From assembly GCF_000682675.1 (NCBI RefSeq), contig NZ_AWFA01000005.1:28413-92412 (forward strand): a stretch of 64,000 nucleotides of DNA, written 5' to 3'. Position 1 is the first letter of the stretch. The number at the start of each line of letters is the position of its first letter. A program made the translations under genes and the position numbers. Source of the DNA: Hyphomonas pacifica (GTDB lineage Bacteria; Pseudomonadota; Alphaproteobacteria; Caulobacterales; Hyphomonadaceae). The notes under the pieces are model-generated. The model did no database searches. It was not told the DNA's origin and saw only the letters and a program-made list of their open reading frames with translations. Below are positions 17,800 through 26,844 of this stretch, piece after piece.

Positions 17800-18198
17800 G
17801 AATTCTTCCTTATCTGGGTCTGCCTACACAATAGACTGGCCGCCCTGTGGGGCAAGCGCTTACGTGGCGAAAGGGCAGTGCCGCGCTGCAGCAAGGATTT
17901 AATTATTCGCTGTCTGGAGAGCATGGTATATACATTGGGCCATGCGCGCCGCCACGCAAGCTCAAGCTTCAGATCAGTGTCGCGCGCTTCGGTTGGCTGG
18001 CCTGATTGGCTGGATGCTCCGAAGATGCTGCAGGCCTTATGACCCTATGCATCCGTGATACGGGCGCATGGCACTTTGTCTTCCGATCTGTTTTTGGGGC
18101 AGCCAGGTGCCATTCTGGCACAACTTACGATATCGCAATTAAGCGTTAACGCCTTTCTGCAAATTTCAACAAAACATGCAGGATCGGATTCGCACGCC
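17800..18198. other. Intergenic region between moxR and flbT
   Basis: About 400 bases without a convincing gene. The only plus-strand frame (from 17941, 38 codons) has no ribosome-binding site and no recognisable product. An AT-rich leader just upstream of flbT contains GCGTTAACGC, a perfect palindrome (18142-18151) with TTAA halves reminiscent of, but not matching, a CtrA box. Divergent promoters for moxR and flbT must lie here. FlaF, the usual FlbT neighbour, is not present. Confidence 0.5.
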
Positions 18199-18585
18199 AT
18201 GCCCTTGAAGCTGTCCCTGAAGCCGGGTGAAACATTCGTTGTAAACGGTGCAGTTGTGCGCAATGGCGACCGTCGAGGTGTCTTGTTGCTGGAAACACAC
18301 GCACGGGTTCTGCGCGAGAAAGACATTCTCAGACCCAATGAAGCGATCACGCCGGCTGGCCGCGCCTATTTCGCTGTCATGCAGATGTATCTGCTGGGGG
18401 AGGTAGATGGCCCGGCCTATGCGCAGGCAGCCGAAGCCTTGGCCAGCATGCTGGCGAGCTGCCAGTGCGAGGAAGATCGCGAAGCTGTTCTGGACATTTC
18501 CGCAGATGTTACCAGTTCCAATCTTTACAGGGCGCTCAGCCGTTGCCGCAAAATGATGTCGGCAGACGTGCAGGGGGCAGCCTGA
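18199..18585 (+). CDS. flbT: FlbT, post-transcriptional regulator of flagellin
   Basis: A 128-residue protein matching FlbT along its length: the MPLKLSLKPGETFVVNGAVV start, the RNGDRRGVLLLE segment and the helical C-terminus (LYRALSRCRKMM). In Caulobacter FlbT binds flagellin mRNA and promotes its decay until the hook is finished. I chose ATG 18199 because residues before it are not family-like. No flagellin or flaF gene is adjacent. Its stop codon overlaps the next start (TGATG). Confidence 0.9.
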   Translation: MPLKLSLKPGETFVVNGAVVRNGDRRGVLLLETHARVLREKDILRPNEAITPAGRAYFAVMQMYLLGEVDGPAYAQAAEALASMLASCQCEEDREAVLDISADVTSSNLYRALSRCRKMMSADVQGAA

Positions 18586-18896
18586 TGGCGGATGGAAGTC
18601 TGATGAGAGCTCACACCCTACCGGAAACGCCCCCCGTCAGCCTGGATGAGGCGATCTCCCGCCTGGAGGCCGGGCAGGGGGAAGACATGATCGTGGATCT
18701 CGGCAATGGCCGGACGGCTTCCGCTGATGGGCACCGGGGCAAGGAAGGCCTGCTCCAGCGCCTGCGAGGGCACCGTATGATGCTGGCTCTGGCTTCGGGC
18801 GCAGCGGATCTGTCCCGCTTCGAAACAGCTCCACACAAGGTCAGCGTGGCTCCCATGGTGCAGGAAATCCTCGACGCCGCCACGCAAAAAGACTAG
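18585..18896 (+). CDS. Small protein coupled to flbT
   Basis: A 103-residue acidic/basic soluble protein starting at the ATG inside the flbT stop (TGATG), so translation is probably coupled. It is predicted to be helical, with no signal peptide, membrane helix or motif I can assign. The tight link to flbT suggests a flagellar or motility-checkpoint role, but that is inference from position. A second ATG six codons in is an alternative start. Confidence 0.6.
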   Translation: MADGSLMRAHTLPETPPVSLDEAISRLEAGQGEDMIVDLGNGRTASADGHRGKEGLLQRLRGHRMMLALASGAADLSRFETAPHKVSVAPMVQEILDAATQKD

Positions 18897-18905
18897 GGCG
18901 CGCGC

Positions 18906-19553
18906 ATGAGCGCTGACCTGATCTCTCTCTTTACCGCGACATTCGTCACGTTTTTCGTCCTGATTGATGCCTTGGGCGTTGCGCCGGTATTCGCGACCCT
19001 GACAGCGCAGGGCAATGCTGCCTATCGCCGGAAGATGGCGTTCAAGTCCATTTTGGTGGCCAGCATCATCATCTTTGGCTTCGCTTTTGGCGGCGCGTGG
19101 CTGCTGAATGCCATGCATATCTCGATTGATGCCTTCCGCGCTGCGGGCGGCATTCTGCTGTTCCTTATCGCGTTGGATATGGTGTTTGAAAAGCGCACCG
19201 AGCGCCGGGAGCACCGGGCTGAGGAGCATCTGGACAGCCATCCGGCCGACCCGGAGCCAGACGATATTTCAGTGTTCCCGCTGGGCATTCCCATGGTTGC
19301 CGGGCCGGGCTCGATTGCTACGGCCATGTTCTACATGTCGGAGAAGTCTGACTGGGTCGAGAAGGGCATTGTTCTGTCCGCGATCGGTCTGAACCTTTTG
19401 CTGACGTTGGCCATCTTTCTGGCCGCTGGCCCTCTGGTACGCATGATGGGGGCGAGTGTGGCAGGGGCCCTGACCCGTATTCTGGGCGTTATCCTTGCGG
19501 CCTTGTCAGTTCAGCTGCTGATTGACGGCATTCAAGGTGCGTTTGGCCTATAG
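18906..19553 (+). CDS. MarC family integral membrane protein
   Basis: A 215-residue protein with six hydrophobic helices and a charged loop rich in Arg/Glu/His between helices 3 and 4. The FPLGIPMVAGPGSI motif is the MarC signature. The founding protein was named for multiple antibiotic resistance but is no longer thought to cause it; function is unknown. It begins nine bases after the small flbT-linked gene and converges with the next gene, 26 bases away. Confidence 0.88.
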   Translation: MSADLISLFTATFVTFFVLIDALGVAPVFATLTAQGNAAYRRKMAFKSILVASIIIFGFAFGGAWLLNAMHISIDAFRAAGGILLFLIALDMVFEKRTERREHRAEEHLDSHPADPEPDDISVFPLGIPMVAGPGSIATAMFYMSEKSDWVEKGIVLSAIGLNLLLTLAIFLAAGPLVRMMGASVAGALTRILGVILAALSVQLLIDGIQGAFGL

Positions 19554-19579
19554 GAGACTTTTGTCTCTCCTCTGATGCT

Positions 19580-20869
19580 TCAGATGCCTGTCGGCTCAAC
19601 GCGCTTCTTTGGAAGGCGTACATTCCGGCGGAAGGTCGCAATCATCACATAGAAAAGGGCGAGGCCTGAAGCGGTCAGTCCCATGACCTGCAGCATCAGT
19701 TCGCGTGTCCATTTGATGCCTGTGTCTGCAATGCGCAGCGCATCAGGGCCATCTTGTTTCACAAGAGCAACAGCCCTGTCTCCTCCCGCTTCTGTCAGCA
19801 GGCGAACGCGGCGCAGGTCGGCCGTATCTTTGACCGGTTCCAGAAGCGTGATGGCCGCAGACGGGCTGGTCAGCATGCCAATCCGGTCAATCTGCACAAG
19901 ATCAGCTTCCAGCTTTTCAAGGCCGTGCGTGTCGAGCGATTCCATGAACGCGGCTTGCACACGGTCTTCCCGCACATTGGTTGTCGCCAGTTCGCCAAGC
20001 GCATCTTCCAGGGCGGGGCGCAGCTTGCTGTCGGGCAGGGCGTCGTTGAGGCGCTCTTTGAGGTAGGCGGTGAATTCCGGAGTCATGCGCCGGGCACGGC
20101 GCGCTGACTTCAGAATGGAGGCTGCGCGGATATTCGTATCCGACAGACCATTTGTTGCCTCGGCTTCGAGCAGTCCGATCGCGGTGATCTTCAGGGTCAG
20201 AATATCGACCCGGTCCCCATCCAGCCAGCGTTCGGAATTGTTTGCCAGATCGGCAAATGTACCCAGTAGCAGGAAGTGGCGGTTATTTCGGGAATTGGTG
20301 CTGACAGATATCTCACTGTCGGCTTCAGCTTCTGCATCCGCAGAAGTCTCGCCTTTCTGGCCCGTTGCTGCGTCAGAGGTTTCGCTGGCCTCGGTGACAG
20401 GCGTAAGCTCAATACCAGAGTCCCGTATCCGGGCAGAGACCTGAGCCTCTTCCAATTTTAGCCCGATATCAAGCGGCAGCTTTCTGAGGGCGGCAGCGGC
20501 CAGCCGGTCGTCCGCGCGCTCAAGACGCACGCCATTCGAATCGGCTTCCAGTTCCCGAACAGATTCCCTGTCGAGCATTTGCGGCGCTGCGAGCAGAAAT
20601 CCGCGCGCAGCCGCAACATCCATATCGTTCAGCTCGCGCTCGACAACATCATGCCAGAATTTGTACTTGTCGCCCGCACTGCGCGGCGCGAAGGAGGCAA
20701 AGGCCTCGTCCATATTGCGACGGGTGGTGTCGATGGCTTCAATGCCGGGAGATTCAGAGAAGGTTGAACCGGAAAAAGCCGCAGCAAGGCTCTGCGCGGC
20801 GATAACAGGCATCAAGATCAACAAGGAGTTGAAGACCACTGCCTGCATCCAGCCGGAGGTCTTATCCAT
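19580..20869 (-). CDS. Membrane protein with large periplasmic domain, unknown function
   Basis: About 429 residues from ATG 20869, which has GGAAAA five bases upstream. A hydrophobic segment lies near residues 10-32 and another near 400-420, followed by a basic tail (FRRNVRLPKKR). The 370-residue region between them is helical, acidic and Ala/Leu/Asp-rich, so both ends are probably membrane-anchored with the middle in the periplasm. An upstream extension of 72 codons lacks such features and was left out. I do not recognise a domain. Confidence 0.7.
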   Translation of the reverse strand: MDKTSGWMQAVVFNSLLILMPVIAAQSLAAAFSGSTFSESPGIEAIDTTRRNMDEAFASFAPRSAGDKYKFWHDVVERELNDMDVAAARGFLLAAPQMLDRESVRELEADSNGVRLERADDRLAAAALRKLPLDIGLKLEEAQVSARIRDSGIELTPVTEASETSDAATGQKGETSADAEAEADSEISVSTNSRNNRHFLLLGTFADLANNSERWLDGDRVDILTLKITAIGLLEAEATNGLSDTNIRAASILKSARRARRMTPEFTAYLKERLNDALPDSKLRPALEDALGELATTNVREDRVQAAFMESLDTHGLEKLEADLVQIDRIGMLTSPSAAITLLEPVKDTADLRRVRLLTEAGGDRAVALVKQDGPDALRIADTGIKWTRELMLQVMGLTASGLALFYVMIATFRRNVRLPKKRVEPTGI

Positions 20870-21150
20870 AGTTTTCCGGCGTCGGGGCATGTACGCTGAA
20901 ACCATCAATCGGCTGAGTTTTGGACGAAGGATCATAGAGCGCGTCGTCGCCCTAAAGATCAAGTCCCGGCCTGTAAATTGCAGGTGAAAGCGGGAATAAA
21001 CCAGTAGAATGCTGGTGATATTCTTTAAGAAAATACACGTTTTTGCCGCAATTGTCTGAAAACATTGACAAAAATTACACAGCAAGAACGATTGCAGTGA
21101 ATCGCTGGGCGTTCTATATCCGCCCCCAAACAGAGTTAAGGTATGAAGCG

Positions 21151-21567
21151 ATGAGTGTTGACCTATCGGACGACTATCGCCCCTCGGAGGACGAGGACTT
21201 CATGAACGAGCGTCAGCTCGCCTACTTCCGGAAGCTTCTCGAAACCTGGAAAGCCGACATCCTTGATGGTGCCAAGCAGACCATCAACAATCTTCAGGAT
21301 GAGTCTGGCTCGCTCCCGGATATCGTGGATCGCGCTTCGGCGGAAAGCGACAAGGCGCTGGAGCTGCGCACGCGGGACCGACAGCGCAAGCTGATTTCCA
21401 AGATCGATGCTGCATTGCGCCGGATCGATGATGGCTCTTATGGCTATTGCGAAGTGACGGGTGAGCCAATCAGCCTGCGCCGTCTCGAAGCCCGGCCGAC
21501 AGCCACGCTCAGCCTGGAAGCCCAGGAACGTCATGAGCGCAAAGAGCGTACCCTGCGCGACGATTGA
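21151..21567 (+). CDS. dksA: DksA-type RNA polymerase regulator (Cys-poor)
   Basis: About 138 residues. An N-terminal coiled coil (the Asp-containing tip lies in the SLPDIVDRASAE segment) and a C-terminal DksA/TraR globular region (DGSYGYCEVTGEPIS) are present. Of the four zinc Cys in E. coli DksA only the first is kept; Thr, Leu and Ala occupy the others, as in zinc-independent DksA proteins of other proteobacteria. It works with ppGpp at the RNA polymerase secondary channel. ATG 21151 was chosen since preceding residues are not conserved. A strong terminator follows. Confidence 0.9.
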   Translation: MSVDLSDDYRPSEDEDFMNERQLAYFRKLLETWKADILDGAKQTINNLQDESGSLPDIVDRASAESDKALELRTRDRQRKLISKIDAALRRIDDGSYGYCEVTGEPISLRRLEARPTATLSLEAQERHERKERTLRDD

Positions 21568-21600
21568 TCCGCAGGCCGTTCCTACAGCGTTGAAAAGATA

Positions 21601-21638
21601 ACGGCGGTGACCCCGAAAAGGATCACCGCCGTTTTTTT
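21601..21638 (+). terminator. Intrinsic terminator of dksA
   Basis: A perfect 10-bp stem (ACGGCGGTGA at 21601-21610, TCACCGCCGT at 21623-21632), 12-base loop, then seven T residues (21632-21638). Confidence 0.92.
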
Positions 21639-21810
21639 ACATCAGCCCAACGCTTCGGCAGATATGCTTGACGCCTCATGCGTTGAAGACATCATGGCAT
21701 GAAGGTCCAAACGATGTCTTACAGCATGGTAATCAAGGCCTTAACGACGAAGTGTGATATTTAACAATAAGTGCTTCGCTGTTAATGCCGAACGATCCAG
21801 AGACCTTTCA

Positions 21811-23037
21811 ATGACTGATGAGAGCCGCAGCAGGCGGGAAATTACTAACCAGTCGTTAACCGTATCAGGCGCAAAAAAGAGATTCACACAGGACCCGGCT
21901 GATATTCATATGCGTTCCACCTTGCCTCTCGCCGCCGATGACGGATGGGACATGTCTCCAAGACGTGAGGCAGACATCATGCTGGACATGCCGACCACGT
22001 TTGAGCCGATTACACCGAAGAGGCCATTACCGACCTCACGCGGCGTGCTTAGCCCGGCCGAAATTGAAGCCCTGTTGCGTCCAAATCTGGATGACATGCC
22101 GGATATCCCGGAAGAGCCGGAAGTCACCAGCGACAAGCCCATTCCGGACCTCGCGCCGGAACCCCCTGCACGGCCGCGTCTGAGGCCGGTTGTCAGCACC
22201 CCTCTTGCTGCCGACATTTCCGAGGATGCGCGCCGCCTGGCTGCACGCCTGTCTCTTGCGCTGCGCGATGGTTGTGGATTGAAAGCGGCGGCAACAGTGC
22301 GGGCCGGGTCTACAGGAAGCTTTGACCAGGCACTTTATCCGGGCTCTGCCCCGGCAGGCTCTGCCATTGCCTGCTTTGCTGCGCCGGGCGGCGAGATTGC
22401 CGCCATGATGGTGCTGAGCGCGCCGCTGGTCAGTGCCCTGATCGAAACAGCCTGTGGCGGAAAGCCGGCAGGGCAGGGCGAACAGGAAGAGCGTGTCCGT
22501 CAGCTGACCCTGCTTGATACGGCGCTTCTGGAAGCGCTTGTGCGCCCCCTGGGACCGGCCATCGCGCCAGCCTTGCGCTTTGCGCGTATCGAAACGGACG
22601 AAGAATTTGCGGCAGCCCTCGCCAATCCTGGAGACGCTTCCATTCTGGATCTGGATGTGCGGGTGGAGACGGTTCGTATGACCGCCCGCCTGATCCTGGC
22701 AGAAGATGATCTGTTTGATGCGAGTGAGGCGCCAGCGGCCAGGACGAGACCTGTCCAGCCCGCCAGTGCGCCGGTTGAGACCACTCCGGAACCAAAGGCA
22801 GCGCCAGCGGCCATGACAGCTGTGCTGACAGCCCGCATTGCCTCTCTCAGTGTTCCGATGTCCCGTCTTGCAAACCTGAAAGCGGGTTCAACCCTGCTTT
22901 TGGGCGTGCCGGCGGATCAGCCTGTGGAATTACTCACCGGCGGGCGTGACGGCCCGGTGGCCGCGGAAGGCCAGATCGGCCGCAAGGGCAATCGCATGGC
23001 GTTGCGTATCACGCGCCGTACACAGATCCTGCGCTAG
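21811..23037 (+). CDS. FliM/FliN-like (SpoA domain) flagellar motor switch protein
   Basis: About 408 residues. An LSPAEIEALL segment near residue 80 resembles the CheY-binding N-terminal motif of FliM (LSQxEIDALL). A central FliM-like middle domain follows (about 130-300), then a proline/alanine-rich linker, and a C-terminal SpoA/FliN domain (VPMSRLANLKAGSTLLLG through ITRRTQIL). FliM forms the C-ring that sets rotation direction. The upstream 80 residues are not family-like. ATG 21910 is an alternative start, in which case the CtrA-like box at 21845 would lie in the promoter. The middle domain is divergent, so I do not give the name fliM. Confidence 0.7.
   Translation: MTDESRSRREITNQSLTVSGAKKRFTQDPADIHMRSTLPLAADDGWDMSPRREADIMLDMPTTFEPITPKRPLPTSRGVLSPAEIEALLRPNLDDMPDIPEEPEVTSDKPIPDLAPEPPARPRLRPVVSTPLAADISEDARRLAARLSLALRDGCGLKAAATVRAGSTGSFDQALYPGSAPAGSAIACFAAPGGEIAAMMVLSAPLVSALIETACGGKPAGQGEQEERVRQLTLLDTALLEALVRPLGPAIAPALRFARIETDEEFAAALANPGDASILDLDVRVETVRMTARLILAEDDLFDASEAPAARTRPVQPASAPVETTPEPKAAPAAMTAVLTARIASLSVPMSRLANLKAGSTLLLGVPADQPVELLTGGRDGPVAAEGQIGRKGNRMALRITRRTQILR
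21845..21861. promoter_or_regulatory. CtrA-like binding site
   Basis: CTAA-N7-TTAACC at 21845-21861, matching the CtrA consensus TTAA-N7-TTAA with one mismatch. CtrA controls early flagellar genes in Caulobacter relatives. It lies 12 codons inside the annotated start of the FliM-like gene but 50 bases upstream of the internal ATG at 21910. Confidence 0.4.
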
Positions 23038-23044
23038 ACTTCAA

Positions 23045-24058
23045 TCAGCTTTGAGCGGGCTTGGACGTCTTGCGGTCCATATGCGCCTGCGCGCCATCGC
23101 GGGAAGCTTGCTCCGTGCCCCCGCCAAGGATCTCCGCTTCTTTCTGTGCCCAAAGGCGTTTCTGATATTTGCTGGAAATGATGTCCGTCACGACCAGAAC
23201 GAAGATCACCAGGTAGAAGGATGATTTGGACATTGCTTCGATCGTGTAGGTGAACAGGACCATGTGGGACAGGTGTGCGCCTTCTGTGACCAGCAGTACC
23301 CCGACCAGGAAAAGGATGAACAGGCCGAGCACCTCATACATGCGGTTCTTCTTCAGGAAGTTGGCCACGGCATCTGCCATCAGGGCCATCACGACCCCCG
23401 AGACAATGATAGCGATAGCCATCAGCCAGACCTGATAGTCCTTGCCAGGACGGCACCCGACAGCGTCCGGGATGGGGGATGAGATCAGCGCGGCCTTGCA
23501 GTCTGTCACAGTGCCTTTGAATGTGCCGAGTGTTTCGCCGGCCGAATTGACGATCTTGGCAATCTCCACATTGGCAATTGCCATGGCGGACAGGATCGAG
23601 TCGAAGGAGAAAACCATGTTCATGGCCACGATCAGAAGGATGGCCTGCGTGACGGATTTGGATTTGCCACCCTCGCTATGCTCGATGTGTTCCACGGTGA
23701 GCATGTGGGAGATTTCCTTGACCGCCGTGTAGATGATGAAGGCCCCGCCAGCCAACGTGATGAGGCCCTGGAACGTGAACTCCCCTTCGAAAAGGCCTGG
23801 CACATGGAAGCCGAAGAGCGGTTCCGACAGGGCATCGAACAGTGCCACGATGATGAACAGGAGAATGATCCGGAAGATGACGGCCAGGCCAATGCCCCAG
23901 CGGCGAACCATGGGCGCCTTGGCTTCACCCACGCGTTTGGATTCGATGGAAATGTAGAGCAGGTTGTCAAAGCCCAGAACGGCCTGAAGCATCAACAGCA
24001 TCAGTAATGTGAACAAGCCCGATACCGTGAAGACTTCCGCAATAACCTCGCCCAGCAT
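23045..24058 (-). CDS. TerC-family integral membrane protein
   Basis: A 337-residue polytopic protein. The VLGFDNLLYIS motif near residue 30 and the FSFDSILSAMAIA motif near residue 150 carry the conserved acidic residues of TerC, which are thought to bind metal in transport. A soluble insert rich in Cys/Gly lies between them and the last helices. TerC proteins have been linked to tellurite resistance and manganese export; function here is open. It lies 57 bases downstream of the YceI gene and eight bases from the end of the FliM-like gene. Confidence 0.88.
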   Translation of the reverse strand: MLGEVIAEVFTVSGLFTLLMLLMLQAVLGFDNLLYISIESKRVGEAKAPMVRRWGIGLAVIFRIILLFIIVALFDALSEPLFGFHVPGLFEGEFTFQGLITLAGGAFIIYTAVKEISHMLTVEHIEHSEGGKSKSVTQAILLIVAMNMVFSFDSILSAMAIANVEIAKIVNSAGETLGTFKGTVTDCKAALISSPIPDAVGCRPGKDYQVWLMAIAIIVSGVVMALMADAVANFLKKNRMYEVLGLFILFLVGVLLVTEGAHLSHMVLFTYTIEAMSKSSFYLVIFVLVVTDIISSKYQKRLWAQKEAEILGGGTEQASRDGAQAHMDRKTSKPAQS

Positions 24059-24115
24059 TCATCGTCTCCCGTAAAATAGTGTCTTCTCCCCCTGTTAGGG
24101 GAGACGCGCATCAGA

Positions 24116-24763
24116 TCAAGATACGTCAGGCTTGCGTAACAGTTCCGCTTCGATCTCCAGATGTACCGTGTCGGCCAGCAATCCGCTGAATTTGCTGATG
24201 CCGAACTCGGTCCGGTCGAGGTCACCACGAATTGAGAAGCCGGCAACATCTGCTCCGCGCAGCCGGTCATGGGCCGAGCCATTGAATTTGACCGACAAGG
24301 TGATTGGCGCGGAGCGACCGTGCAGGGTAAGGACACCTTCGACATCAGCGGTTGTTTCGCTGGTCAGGATGATCCGCGTCGACTGGAACCGGGCCTGGGG
24401 ATAGTGTGCGGCATCGAACCAGTCGGAGCCCATCAGGGTCTGCGCAAACTCGTCATTGGCGATGTCGAGCGACATCATGTCCACAATGGCTTCCAGCATG
24501 GCCTCTTCCGGACGTCTGGGGTCTCCTTTCAGCGTCACGTCGAAGTGGTCGAAACGCCCCACATAGGTAGAGAAATCCAGATGGTTTATCTTGAACAACA
24601 GGGAGGCGTGTGCCGGATCAAGCTGCCAATTGCCTCCCTTCATCTGGATGGATTGAGTTTCCACATCCGGCTTAAGGAAGGGGGTAACGACGGAGGCGCA
24701 CGCAGCCAAGGTCCACAGGCTCGCGGTTGCAATCCCCAGCAGGGCCAAGCTGCGTGCTGTCAT
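24116..24763 (-). CDS. YceI-family lipoprotein
   Basis: About 215 residues with a signal peptide and lipobox (TLAAC, Cys near residue 22), then a YceI beta-barrel fold (WQLDPAHASLLFKINHLDFSTYVGRF). YceI proteins bind isoprenoid-like lipids in a lipocalin-type cavity. ATG 24763 has AAGGACG eight bases upstream; a TTG two codons earlier would overlap the DUF885 stop codon. It is downstream of the DUF885 gene and probably in the same transcript. Confidence 0.87.
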   Translation of the reverse strand: MTARSLALLGIATASLWTLAACASVVTPFLKPDVETQSIQMKGGNWQLDPAHASLLFKINHLDFSTYVGRFDHFDVTLKGDPRRPEEAMLEAIVDMMSLDIANDEFAQTLMGSDWFDAAHYPQARFQSTRIILTSETTADVEGVLTLHGRSAPITLSVKFNGSAHDRLRGADVAGFSIRGDLDRTEFGISKFSGLLADTVHLEIEAELLRKPDVS

Positions 24764-24765
24764 GT

Positions 24766-26643
24766 TCAAGCGTCCTTTTTCTCGTCGATCCAGGTGTCGA
24801 CATTCTCTTCCAGGATCTGAAGCGGCACGGCGCCATCCTTCAGAACCACATCATGGAACTCGCGAATGTCGAACCGGTCGCCCAGCTCCGCCCTGGCGTG
24901 CTCGCGCAGTTCAACAATCTTCAACATGCCGATCTTGTAGGCGGTCGCCTGGCCGGGCATCACGATATAACGTTCAATGGCCTTGCGGGCATCACCTGCC
25001 GGGTTAGGCGTATTATCCATCAGATACTGGATCGCCTGTTCGCGCGTCCATTTCTTGTCGTGGATCCCTGTATCGACCACGAGACGCGCAGCCCGCCAGA
25101 TCTCCATCGCGAGGCGGCCGAAATCATCATATGGATCAGAATAGTAACCCATTTCCTTGGGAAGCAGTTCGGAATAAAGGCCCCAACCCTCGGTGAACGC
25201 GGTATAGCCGCCAAATTTTCGGAAGCTCGGAATGCCTTCCAGTTCCTGCGCGATCGCAATCTGCATGTGATGGCCAGGAATGCCCTCATGGAAGGCGAGC
25301 GCCTGCATCTGATAGGTCGGCATATCCTGCATGCGATACAGGTTTGCGTAATAGATGCCGGGGCGGCTGCCGTCCGGGGCAGGGCGAGAATAAAAGGCCT
25401 TGCCGGCAGACTTTTCCCGGAAGGGCTCAACCGCTTTGACGATCATGTCTGCCTTGGGGAATGTGTTGAAGACACTCGGCAGATCCGCCTTCATGCCGTC
25501 AATGATCTCCGTGGCTTCACTGAGATATTCAGCGCGACCTTCATCCGTATTCGGTAGATAGAATTGCTCATCGTTGCGCATGAATTCGAAGAAATCCTGC
25601 AGGCTGCCCTCGAAGCCGACCTGTTGCATGATGCCGCGCATTTCGTCCTGGATACGCGCCACTTCATCGAGACCGAGCTGATGAATCTCCGCAGCGCTCT
25701 TGTCTGTTGTCGTCATCTGCTTGAGGCGCATGGCGTAATAGGCCTCGCCATCAGGGAACTTCCAGGCACCATCATCTGTGGAGGCCGTCTTGGCCTGTTC
25801 TGTCAGCACGGCAATCGCGTTTTCATAGGCGGGGCCGACGGACGTTTTCAGCGCTACGGCTGCGCGATCCAGCAAGTCTGAAGCGGTTTCTGCGTCGATA
25901 TCATTCTTGTCCAGCAGGGCCTGTACCTTGCCCCGGAAATCTTCCATCAGCGGGCTGTCCTCGCTGCCATCAGCCGCGTCGCTGGTGAAGGGATAGCCGG
26001 TGATAACACCCTGAGAGTCGCCTAGCACATAGGGATAAACGAAAGCCGGCGGCTGGATGCCCTGGCTCACGGAGTATTTTGCATTCTCCACATTCTGGCC
26101 GAGATAGTCGTGAACGCCTTCAAGGCGGGAGATGTAGGCTTCCGCATCTGACAGGCTGGCCACACGATGTTGGTTCACCAGGAAAGCCGGAATGCCGGAC
26201 TGGGCGCCGAACATCTGGTTGAATGTGTAGCTGTGATGCCGATAGGGGAACGCGGCTTGTTCACGGGAGAACTCATATTCAGCGAGGCGCCAGGAGAGTT
26301 TCGCCTGATCGTCCAGTTTGTCGTAATCGAAATTGCTCTTCATCTCTGCGATGTTCTGGCGCTGGATTTCCAGATCCTCGAACGCGCGAGCATCGCTGAC
26401 ATCATCCCATTTGTCGTAATCGGTCTTGATGCCGAGATAGGTCTGCATCATCGGGCTGCGGGCCGCAGCCTCCTGAAATTTCTGTTCAAACCATGCGTTT
26501 AGGCGCTCACTTTCAGTTTCGGTCTCGAGCGCTTCCTGAACAATCTCCTGCGCTGCGGGCGCAGGGGCGGTTTCTGCCATGTGCGTCCCGTTGCAAGCTG
26601 CAAGAAGAAGAATGCCTGCGATAGCGGTGGAAGTCTGTCTCAT
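24766..26643 (-). CDS. DUF885 putative metallopeptidase lipoprotein
   Basis: About 625 residues. An N-terminal lipoprotein signal (LLLAAC) leads into a helical DUF885 body. The HEGIPGHHMQ motif near residue 460 matches the HExxPGH signature, with a downstream GWGLYSE segment carrying a likely third ligand. The fold resembles gluzincin-type metallopeptidases. ATG 26643 was chosen; the upstream 169 codons include low-complexity sequence running through the divergent cckA promoter. It is divergent from cckA and upstream of YceI. Confidence 0.88.
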   Translation of the reverse strand: MRQTSTAIAGILLLAACNGTHMAETAPAPAAQEIVQEALETETESERLNAWFEQKFQEAAARSPMMQTYLGIKTDYDKWDDVSDARAFEDLEIQRQNIAEMKSNFDYDKLDDQAKLSWRLAEYEFSREQAAFPYRHHSYTFNQMFGAQSGIPAFLVNQHRVASLSDAEAYISRLEGVHDYLGQNVENAKYSVSQGIQPPAFVYPYVLGDSQGVITGYPFTSDAADGSEDSPLMEDFRGKVQALLDKNDIDAETASDLLDRAAVALKTSVGPAYENAIAVLTEQAKTASTDDGAWKFPDGEAYYAMRLKQMTTTDKSAAEIHQLGLDEVARIQDEMRGIMQQVGFEGSLQDFFEFMRNDEQFYLPNTDEGRAEYLSEATEIIDGMKADLPSVFNTFPKADMIVKAVEPFREKSAGKAFYSRPAPDGSRPGIYYANLYRMQDMPTYQMQALAFHEGIPGHHMQIAIAQELEGIPSFRKFGGYTAFTEGWGLYSELLPKEMGYYSDPYDDFGRLAMEIWRAARLVVDTGIHDKKWTREQAIQYLMDNTPNPAGDARKAIERYIVMPGQATAYKIGMLKIVELREHARAELGDRFDIREFHDVVLKDGAVPLQILEENVDTWIDEKKDA

Positions 26644-26844
26644 GAAGTGCCTCGATTGCTCTGTGAATTCTGTAATTTCTACTGTTTGCCTTAACGGCTT
26701 TTTCGCTTTCATTAACCTTTGCCGTGCCAAACTGAATAAACTAGGATTCCGCCATGTCTGAGTCGGCAAGTCATGCCGAGCGAACAAGGCGTACAGTAAA
26801 CGGCGCGAAAGTTCAGCGCTGGCGGTAGGAGTGTAAAGCGACCC

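Noticed and set aside
17941..18057. 38-codon frame in the moxR-flbT gap
   Set aside because: No ribosome-binding site, no recognisable product and atypical composition.
18061..18130. TGGCAC sequences before flbT as a sigma54 promoter
   Set aside because: The GG/GC spacing of ten bases required for sigma54 is not met by either copy.
24059..24115. Hairpin in the leader of the TerC gene as a possible yybP-ykoY manganese riboswitch
   Set aside because: The gap is only 57 bases, too short for that riboswitch, and its conserved core bases are not visible.
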